This document shows positions 1 through 5,700 of a stretch of 6,724 bases of DNA, in pieces (positions within the stretch are counted from its first letter, which is position 1; each line of letters starts with the position of its first letter). The translations under genes were made by a program, and so were the position numbers. The stretch comes from Anaerolineales bacterium UBA3071 (lineage in GTDB: Bacteria; Chloroflexota; Anaerolineae; UBA3071): positions 3,446-10,169 of the forward strand of contig DFBV01000135.1 of assembly GCA_002366755.1 (NCBI GenBank), written 5' to 3'. The notes beneath the pieces were generated by a model. The model ran no database searches. It saw nothing but the letters and a program-made list of their open reading frames with translations, and was not told where the DNA came from.

Positions 1-4
1 TGCC

Positions 5-721
5 TCACGCATCGAGAAAAACGGACCGGTCGGTGAAAAACTGTTTGTAGAGCCGATAGTGCATCGTGTCTTCGTACTCCACCTCCTCAATGCGGGACGA
101 GTCGAAGCTGAAGATTTGGGCTCCCGGATAGGCCAGCAGAATCGGCGAGTGAGTGGCCATGATGAACTGAGCATGGCCTCCCGCTTCCAGTTGTCGCAAG
201 ATCTTCAGGAACTTCACCTGACTCGCAGGCGATAGAGCGGCCTCGGGTTCATCGAGGAGGTAGAGCCCCTTGATGTGATAACGACCGCTGAAGTAACTCA
301 GGATCGCCTCGCCGTGCGACAGCGTGTTGAGGATGCGACCACCGTGGTACTTCAGCCGGCCAGGATCGCAGAGAGCAACGTCGTCGAGAAAGTCAGCGAA
401 GTCGCGAAAAGTCTCGGCTCGGAAGAGAGAACCCGGCACACTGCCGTTTGCCCACGTCGCCGTGATGTAGTCTGACAGATGGGTCTCGTAAGGGTTGTTG
501 TGGGCGAGGTGTCGTCTGGGCTTGTCCCAGATGTGGATGCCGCACTTTCTGGTGATGGCGTCCAACAGGGTGGACTTCCCCGAGCCGTTCTCGCCTACGA
601 AGAAGACGACAGACTTTCTGAAGGTCAACTCCGAAGTTTCCCTGAGAATGGGAACGTTGAACGGATAGAGACGATCCGTGGGGTAGCTTTCCCTATTGAT
701 TCTCACTTTGACGAGATGCAT
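5..721 (-). CDS. Small ABC/AAA-type predicted ATPase (COG3910-like)
   Basis: The product is a 238-residue soluble single-domain ATPase with no signal peptide or membrane segment. It shows Walker A GENGSGKST (43-51), an ABC-type signature LSHGE (134-138), Walker B GLYLLDEPE (152-160), a D-loop-like AALSP and a switch histidine in ATHS (189-192). The N-terminal YPFNVPIL segment and the C-terminal YEDTMHYRLYKQFF segment resemble the COG3910 'predicted ATPase' family, which is usually about 240 residues, so it looks complete. Members are related to the RecF/SMC/ABC ATPase class; to my knowledge no specific substrate is established. The ATG is supported by AAGGAGG seven nt upstream. It starts 40 bp after the trpS stop on the same strand with no terminator between, so co-transcription is likely. 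Family assignment is strong; cellular role is unknown. Confidence 0.93.
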   Translation of the reverse strand: MHLVKVRINRESYPTDRLYPFNVPILRETSELTFRKSVVFFVGENGSGKSTLLDAITRKCGIHIWDKPRRHLAHNNPYETHLSDYITATWANGSVPGSLFRAETFRDFADFLDDVALCDPGRLKYHGGRILNTLSHGEAILSYFSGRYHIKGLYLLDEPEAALSPASQVKFLKILRQLEAGGHAQFIMATHSPILLAYPGAQIFSFDSSRIEEVEYEDTMHYRLYKQFFTDRSVFLDA

Positions 722-728
722 GTCGGGT

Positions 729-735
729 CCTCCTT
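729..735 (-). promoter_or_regulatory. Ribosome binding site of the ATPase gene
   Basis: AAGGAGG on the minus strand lies 7 nt upstream of the ATG at 721. It is a full match to the anti-Shine-Dalgarno core and fixes this start codon. It also shows that the ATPase has its own strong translation initiation despite following trpS closely. Confidence 0.85.
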
Positions 736-761
736 CTCAAGCACATGCCTTTAGGAATACA

Positions 762-1781
762 TCAGGCTTGGTGAACCTCCGACGTCCGAGATCGGGTCAG
801 CCCCATCTTCTCCTTGACTTCGGCCAATGTGGCCTGGGCCAGGGGACGGGCGCGGTGAGCTCCGTCGGCCAGCACATAGCGAACGTAATCCAGATCAGCG
901 AGCAGGGCGCGGTGTCGCTCCTGAATCGGCGACAGGTGGACGATGATCTCATGGGCCAGGATTCTCTTACACTCCAGGCAACCGATGGACGCCGAGCGGC
1001 AGCCACCAGCGATCTCCTCAAGCTGCTTGGATGGGGTATAGAGTTGATGGATGGTGTAGATATTGCAGCGGGTTGGTTCGCCAGGATCGGTACGGCGCAT
1101 GCGAGCAGGGTCGGTGTAGGCACGGGCCAACCGCTGGCGGATCACCTCTGGCGGATCGGTCAGGGTGATGTAGCTGCCCGGTACGCTCTTGGCCATGGCC
1201 CCCGGCCCTTGGAGACTGGGCACGACCGTGCCCGCCGTCTGAAAGGCCTGCGGTTCGGGGAAGGTCTGGCCAAAGGCATTGTTGAAGCAGCGAGCCACCT
1301 CGCGGGTGAACTCGATGTGCGGCAACTGGTCTTTGCCCACTGGCACTGTAGTCGCCTTGTAGATCAAGATGTCAGCAGCCATGAGGATGGCGTAGGCCAG
1401 CAAGCCGAAGCTGGCGGAGCCATAGCGAGCCCTCTTGTCCTTGTAGGTCGGTAACTGCTCGAACTTGGGCACTGGCATCTGGGCCCCCAACAGCCAGGCC
1501 AGCTCGACATGCTCTGGGACATCGGATTGCACCATGAGAATAGTGCGCTCAGGGTCAAGGCCCGCCGCTAGGTAGTCAACGGCGATGTTGAGCACGCGAT
1601 GGGGCATCAGCGCCGGATCAAAGGGTGCGGTGATGGCATGGTAATCTACCACAGCGTAGATGCAGGCGTGGGTCTCTTGCAGCGCCATCATGCCCTGCAC
1701 CGCACCGTGGTAGTTGCCCAGGTGAATACTGTCGGCCGTCGGTTGAATACCGGAAAAGACACGGTTTGGTTCTTGTTCCAT
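762..1781 (-). CDS. trpS: Tryptophanyl-tRNA synthetase
   Basis: A class Ic aminoacyl-tRNA synthetase that charges tRNA-Trp with tryptophan using ATP in the cytoplasm. The 339-residue product has the usual length. Numbered from the chosen ATG, it shows SGIQPT near the N-terminus, the HIGH-class HLGN (20-23), the active-site loop PVGKDQ (147-152), and a KMSKS-position motif that reads AMAKS (195-199): the last lysine is kept but the first lysine and the first serine are alanine. Cys239, Cys261, Cys268 and Cys271 form C-x21-C-x6-C-x2-C, close to the [4Fe-4S] ligand pattern of Thermotoga maritima TrpRS. A GTG nine bases upstream (1790) is in frame, but it lies inside the AGGGGGTGA ribosome binding site, so the ATG at 1781 is preferred. 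The gene is preceded by a tryptophan T-box leader, which independently supports the identity, and is followed at 40 bp by an ATPase gene. Whether the altered KMSKS loop lowers activity cannot be judged here. Confidence 0.96.
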   Translation of the reverse strand: MEQEPNRVFSGIQPTADSIHLGNYHGAVQGMMALQETHACIYAVVDYHAITAPFDPALMPHRVLNIAVDYLAAGLDPERTILMVQSDVPEHVELAWLLGAQMPVPKFEQLPTYKDKRARYGSASFGLLAYAILMAADILIYKATTVPVGKDQLPHIEFTREVARCFNNAFGQTFPEPQAFQTAGTVVPSLQGPGAMAKSVPGSYITLTDPPEVIRQRLARAYTDPARMRRTDPGEPTRCNIYTIHQLYTPSKQLEEIAGGCRSASIGCLECKRILAHEIIVHLSPIQERHRALLADLDYVRYVLADGAHRARPLAQATLAEVKEKMGLTRSRTSEVHQA

Positions 1782-1786
1782 GACAC

Positions 1787-1795
1787 TCACCCCCT
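1787..1795 (-). promoter_or_regulatory. Ribosome binding site of trpS (decides the start)
   Basis: AGGGGGTGA differs from the ideal AGGAGGTGA at one position, which can still form a G-U pair with 16S rRNA. It ends 5 nt before the ATG at 1781. The alternative GTG start at 1790 overlaps this site, so it would have no usable spacing. Confidence 0.75.
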
Positions 1796-1802
1796 GCGAA
1801 TA

Positions 1803-1897
1803 GACCTCCGAGGTTTTCGAGGTTTATTCGAACTGGAACGCTAGAAACACATTGCCAGAAGCCTCCAGAGGGTGCTATCGCATAAACCTCGGAGGTC
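1803..1897. repeat. Inverted repeat pair between the T-box terminator and the trpS start
   Basis: gacctccgaggttt at 1803-1816 is an exact 14-bp inverted copy of 1884-1897. Each arm also contains the near-palindrome acctc-c/g-gaggt and could fold on its own. A third related segment, gaggttta at 1820-1827, can pair with the 1882-1890 arm as well. In the trpS mRNA the distal arm ends 7 nt before the ribosome binding site, so alternative pairings could change its accessibility. It lies downstream of the T-box terminator and is therefore present only in read-through transcripts. It could be a second-level regulatory hairpin, a protein-binding site, or a short intergenic repeat; the sequence alone does not decide. 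Confidence 0.6.
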
Positions 1898-1910
1898 TCG
1901 GTGAGCAAAC

Positions 1911-1944
1911 GAAAAGCCCCCGTCCCTATAAGGGACGAGGGCTT
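1911..1944 (-). terminator. Rho-independent terminator of the T-box leader
   Basis: Minus strand: AAGCCCTCGTCCCT pairs with AGGGACGGGGGCTT, giving a stem of about 14 bp with one G-U pair and a 3-nt loop (TAT), and the 3' arm runs into TTTT. The 5' arm overlaps the antiterminator's CTCGTCCCT segment, giving the mutually exclusive terminator/antiterminator arrangement expected for a transcriptional T-box. Confidence 0.93.
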
Positions 1945-2044
1945 CATGCTCAGTCAGAAGCACCCGCGGTGCCACCCTTCTTAGGCAAGCTCCAGGCACG
2001 ACCGGCTTTCATCCGCCGACGTTGGCGGTCCGGTGGCAACAAGC

Positions 2045-2070
2045 AAAAATCCCCGCCGTGATGGCAGGGA
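2045..2070 (-). terminator. Additional terminator-like hairpin inside the leader
   Basis: Minus strand: TCCCTGCC (2070-2063) pairs with GGCGGGGA (2057-2050), 8 bp with one G-U, around the loop ATCAC, and is followed directly by TTTTT (2049-2045). CAGGG (2077-2073) just upstream can instead pair with CCCTG (2069-2065), which would dismantle the hairpin. It sits between the Stem II region and the T-box. It may be part of Stem III structure or a second attenuation point; termination here is not proven. Confidence 0.45.
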
Positions 2071-2170
2071 AACCCTGTGAGCCAGCCTCACTCATTGCAG
2101 GGACGGGAGGCGCGTCCATGCGCTCCGATCCCCTCAGCCCTGATAACGGTGGCGTCTCCGGCTCGGCATA

Positions 2171-2258
2171 CTTAGTCATTTAGTCCTATAGTCCATATGG
2201 CCCGGTAGTCAAGCTTCTCGGCCAGGCGACCACCAGACCAACCGACCATATGACCAAG
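2171..2258 (-). repeat. 8-nt-periodic inverted array forming the Stem II position of the T-box
   Basis: On the minus strand TGGTC recurs with exact 8-nt spacing at 2256, 2248, 2240 and 2232 (5' ends), then GACTA occurs at 2210, 2193, 2185 and 2177. TGGTC pairs with GACTA using one G-U pair. The two halves can therefore fold into one long stem: 9 bp (2258-2250/2179-2171), an A-A mismatch, 5 bp, a 3x3 internal loop, 5 bp, and 7 bp (2234-2228/2210-2204), about 26 bp in total around a 17-nt loop. A 10-nt bulge (2203-2194) carries GGCCA, which could alternatively pair with TGGCC at 2224-2220. It lies between Stem I and the CCGUUAUC motif, where Stem II is expected. Confidence 0.7.
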
Positions 2259-2377
2259 CGACTGTTCCGCCTGCAGCTCCCAGGGCCATTCGACGACCGG
2301 CACCGGCGTCGGGCTTCCACCTCTCCCCAACTCTCTGGGCCGGGCACTTGGCCGCCTACTCGTCCTGTTCGTCGCTT
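2256..2377 (-). promoter_or_regulatory. T-box Stem I with UGG (Trp) specifier
   Basis: The base helix pairs AAGCGAC (2377-2371) with GTCGCTT (2262-2256). AGTA (2360-2357) lies opposite GAATGGCCC in the specifier loop; the codon UGG is 2288-2286. The helix above is GGCGGCC/GGTCGTC (2356-2350/2298-2292), then CCGGC/GCCGG (2343-2339/2307-2303), and the distal loop holds AGAGAG (2336-2331) and GGTGGAAGCCC. These are standard T-box Stem I landmarks, so codon assignment is firm; exact pairings near the base compete with the adjoining repeat array. Confidence 0.88.
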
Positions 2378-2400
2378 TTGCTCTCTATGAAGTTGATAAG

Positions 2401-2429
2401 AGTATAGCACACTCTAGAGAAGATGTCAA
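2401..2429 (-). promoter_or_regulatory. Sigma70-type promoter of the trpS transcription unit
   Basis: The minus strand has TTGACA (2429-2424), a 17-nt spacer, and TATACT (2406-2401), with TG one base before the -10 (extended -10). This is the best promoter-like match found in the window. Transcription would start near A2394, 17 nt before the base of Stem I, which fits a T-box leader, and the mRNA leader would be about 610 nt long. Confidence 0.85.
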
Positions 2430-2432
2430 ATC

Positions 2433-2446
2433 GCGTCAGTTGACGC
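2433..2446. promoter_or_regulatory. Operator-like palindrome just upstream of the trpS promoter
   Basis: gcgtca-gt-tgacgc is a perfect inverted repeat with 6-bp arms and a 2-bp centre. Its edge is 3 bp from the -35 hexamer of the trpS promoter. Position and symmetry suit a dimeric regulator, but a palindrome of this length can occur by chance, and no regulator gene is visible nearby. Confidence 0.4.
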
Positions 2447-2785
2447 CAGGCGCTTCGCCACCGACCATGCTCGCGTTCACCCACGCTGACGACATGCTCA
2501 GGCTGCGCGAACAGTGCGCGAACAGCGTAGCGAAGCGAAGGTTCACGACCACAACCAACCACCATAACCAGATAGCTGCCCCCACGCGGCCGGATCGCCA
2601 GCCGTCGGAATCAGCGGATGCCCCCCCGCCTCTCGCCCAGGCGCCACCCGCCCCGTGGGCGGCGGCATGCCTTGCGGCATACTGACAGGTTCCCTTTCAG
2701 CCATCACCCCGAACGCTGCCGGCCAGAGCGATGGCCTGTCTTCTTGGTCTGGATGACTGAGCTTGATCGGACACTGATCTCTGCG
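2447..2785. other. Intergenic region without a convincing gene
   Basis: Short reading frames exist on both strands here, but none has a recognisable product or a good ribosome binding site. Visible features are an 11-bp exact tandem duplication (tgcgcgaacag, 2504-2514 and 2515-2525) and two adjacent hairpins, ccgccc-cgt-gggcgg (2648-2662) and atgcc-ttgc-ggcat (2667-2680). The hairpins lie about 105-140 bp beyond the stop codon of the upstream giant gene and could end or stabilise its mRNA. They lack a U-tract, so an intrinsic terminator cannot be claimed. Confidence 0.5.
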
Positions 2786-5700
2786 CTACGGTGCTTCCCT
2801 ACGAATCAGAGGCAAGTACAACTCCGAAGCGATGGTGCCCACGCGCTCTAGCCACAAGTCGGCCAGGGTGACCTCCAGGGTGAAGGTGTCGCCGAGCGTG
2901 GCTCCGGCCGCTGGCCGCATATGGAGGGTGTGGCTGCCACTGGCGGTGGCGATCTCAGCGCTGAGCGTCTGGCTGCCGTCGGCGAAGAGAGCTGGGCCGC
3001 TCAGGGTGGCGGCGAGAGTCGCTGGCAGGGGAATGCTGCCGAACACAGTATCCACCGCTGCACCACGGATCGGCAGCAGCAGCGGGTGGTCTGGGTCACG
3101 CCAATTGAGCCACGGCCCGGTCGGGGTGGCCGTCGGGGTGGCTGTCGGCGTCGGCGTGACAGTCGGCGTTGGAGTCCGTGTCGGGGTCCGGGTTGGCGTG
3201 GCGGTGGGCCCCGGCGTTCGGGTGGGGGTGGGAGTGCCCGGCTGCATGACGAAGTTGATGTCCGTGCGATCCGGCGGCACTGTCACCGACCGGCTGGGTG
3301 GCTGGACGTAGGGACAGTTCCAGGGCACAGAAGCCCGTATGCTCCATGTATCGGCCGACACACCCAGTCTGTAGTCGCCGTTGGTATTGGTCCAGTCAGA
3401 GACATAGCCATCAGGACTGGAGCCCGAGACTCGACTGTAGTAGACCAGCATACCGCTGCTGTCACTCACGCGGCCGGAGATGCGGTTCGTTATGCGGTGC
3501 AAGGTGATGTCCACGGTGGCGTCCGGTGGCACGCTCACTGACTGTGAAGGGGCATCAACATAGCAGTACTTCTCGGCATAAACCCGGTGGCTGCCAGGGG
3601 GGACCACGACGGCGTAGCGCCCTTCGGCATCGGACGTGTCACTCACACAGACGCCACCGCCGCTCGGGTAGACGCACACATCAGCACCTACCACCGGCTG
3701 ACCAGCGTCGTCCCGAACAGTGCCGGATACCGTGTAGCGAGCCGAGGTTTCTCTGAGCACGAAGTCCATGTCGGCGCGACTTGGGGGCAGGGTGACAGTG
3801 CGGGTCGGCGGCGTGGTGTAGCCAGCCTTCGTGGCTTGGAGGATGTAGGTGCCTCCCTCATCCAGTATCAGGCGGTAGAGACCGCAGGAGCCGGTCCAGT
3901 CGGAGTCATAGTCGGGACCGCTGCTGGTGCGCACATAGACATAGTCGAGCGGATGGCCCTTGTCGTCGGTGGCGTAGCCGTAGACAGTGTAGCGGATTGG
4001 CGCTAGCGCAGGTGCCAGGGTGAAGTCCACGCCCGTAGTGGGGCCGCTCACCTCCAGGGAGCGCTGCTGGCTTTCGTATCCTTCTCGCCAGGCGCTGAGC
4101 TGATAGCTGCCCGCAGCAAGGTCGAGCACGTAGGAGCCGTCAGCGAGGGTCTCCGTGCTGCTGCCAGGCCGTCCACATATCGAGGCAGAGACATGGGCGC
4201 CGGCCAGCGGAGAGCCATTGCTGTCCCGCACGAGACCGCTGACCGGATAGAGTACCGGCAAGGGAACGGTGAAGTCTACACCGCTGGCCGCCGGTGGCAC
4301 GGTCAGTTGGCGCAGTGACGCGGCGGCATAGCCTTCGGCCTCGGCACGCACCTCATAGCTGCCCGCGGCGACTGTCAAGCTATATGCTCCGGTGGCGTCG
4401 GTTCGGGCGCTTGCTCCGGGCAACCCGCAGATAAGGTTTTCGGCCCAAACCCTGGCGTTGGCGAGCGGCCGACCGCCCCCATCACGCACGGCGCCCCGAA
4501 TGGCATAACGTGCCGGGAACGTGAAGTTGACGTCGGTACGGTCCGGTGGCACACTCACCATTTGGTCAGGCGGGGTTGGATAGCCCGACTTGGAGACTTT
4601 GACCTCATAAGTACCGGGCTGCACCCGCAGTTGGTAGGCGCCGCTGGCGTCGGTGTAATCAGTGTCATAGTCGTCGGCACCGCTGGCGCTCACGTAAGCT
4701 CCTTCTACCGGACTGCCGTCGTGATCGCGCACCACGCCAGCGACCGTTGGTAGCTCACCCATCGTGAAGTTCAGCAGCAGACACTCAGGTGGCACGGTCA
4801 CTGTCTGCGCAGGGGGGCTGAGGTAGCTCCAGTGCTCTACGGTCACAACGTAGGTGCCGGCGGGCACGACGAGCTCGTAGGTCCCGCAGGATGATGTGCG
4901 ATCGGAAGCTGAGCCAGACGGGCCTGTGGCCTGGACTTGGGCGTAGGACGCTGGTCTGCCGCTGCTGTCCTGGACAATGCCCAGGATGCGGTAGCCAACC
5001 GGGTAGGTGAAGTCCACACTTGGTTGGTCTGGCGGCACGGTAACAGTGCGCAGCGGTAGGGCTGCATAGCCTGACCGGGAGACACTGATGTCGTGGGTGC
5101 CCGGCGGCACGCGCAGCGCGTAGTGACCGTCGGCGTCCGTATCGTCGTACACATCCTGGCCGGCGACTGTGGTCTGCACTCGGGCATTTGCCACTGGCTG
5201 TCCGCTTGCATCCCGAACCGTCCCGGCGATGGTGTAAAGGCCTGGGTGAGTGAAGTCCACGCTGGTCGCGTCCGGAGGTACGGTCACCAGGCGGCGCTCT
5301 GTTCCTGCTTCCACCAGGTAGGTGTCGGCACTGTCTACGGTGATGGAGTAGAGACCAGTGGCCGAGGTGTCGTCGTACTCATAGTTCCAGCAGCTCGTGC
5401 TACCCCTCACCCTGATGCCCTCCAGCGGGTTCCCGTTGGGGTCACGGACCGCGCCGGCGATCGTGTATTGCTGATCCTGCACGCCAGGTCCGAAGACGAA
5501 GTCCACACCCTCCTGTGCCGGCGGGACGGTTATGGTCTGATCGGGCGGGCTGGAAAGACCCGATCTGTCGGCTCTGATCTGCCAGGTGCCAGCCGGCACT
5601 CGCAGGGTGTAACGTCCATCGTTGTCGCTGCTGGCGTAGAGGCAGGAGCCACCGCTGCTTGGACAAGCGCTGACCTGGGCTCCGGACACCGGCGCACCGT

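Larger units (their letters stand above)
1911..2394 (-). ncRNA. Tryptophan-specific T-box riboswitch leader of trpS
   Basis: Uncharged tRNA-Trp is expected to bind this leader and allow read-through into trpS. Read on the minus strand from a predicted start near 2394, Stem I spans about 2377-2256. AGTA at 2360-2357 faces the specifier loop, a helix at 2356-2350/2298-2292 closes above it, and the distal AGAGAG...GGTGGAAGCCC motif is at 2336-2311. The specifier is UGG at 2288-2286, followed six nt later by GAGC as in B. subtilis glyQS. A CCGUUAUC motif typical of Stem IIA/B is at 2149-2142. The T-box AGGGTGGCACCGCG is at 1978-1965; its UGGC complements GCCA, fitting the G73 discriminator of bacterial tRNA-Trp. 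The antiterminator pairs AGGG 1978-1975 with CCCT 1934-1931, exclusive with the terminator. At about 480 nt it is longer than the usual 200-300 nt because of the array at 2258-2171 and the extra hairpins. Confidence 0.93.

Noticed and set aside
696..1454. Plus-strand open frame of 252 codons opposite trpS
   Set aside because: It is antisense to a clearly conserved synthetase, has no recognisable domain, and reflects high-GC codon structure.
1782..1790. In-frame GTG start for trpS at 1790
   Set aside because: The codon is part of the AGGGGGTGA ribosome binding site and would have no spacing; the ATG at 1781 is correctly placed.
2116..2118. Alternative UGG specifier in the segment GCATGGACGCG
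   Set aside because: First considered because AGTATGC lies upstream, but the AGAGAG distal motif, AGTA bulge and UGG-6 nt-GAGC spacing at 2377-2256 identify the true Stem I.
2185..2212. Second promoter candidate on the minus strand (TTGACT, 16-nt spacer, TATAGG)
   Set aside because: It lies inside the T-box leader, within the octamer array, and starting there would remove Stem I with its UGG specifier. The promoter at 2429-2401 is much closer to consensus and places the whole riboswitch in the transcript.
2356..2565. Small minus-strand frame of 69 codons overlapping the trpS promoter
   Set aside because: No ribosome binding site or recognisable protein; it spans the promoter hexamers and the start of the leader RNA.
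2648..2680. Two adjacent hairpins as an intrinsic terminator for the giant gene
   Set aside because: Stems are short and neither is followed by a U-tract on the minus strand; kept only as a note in the intergenic description.
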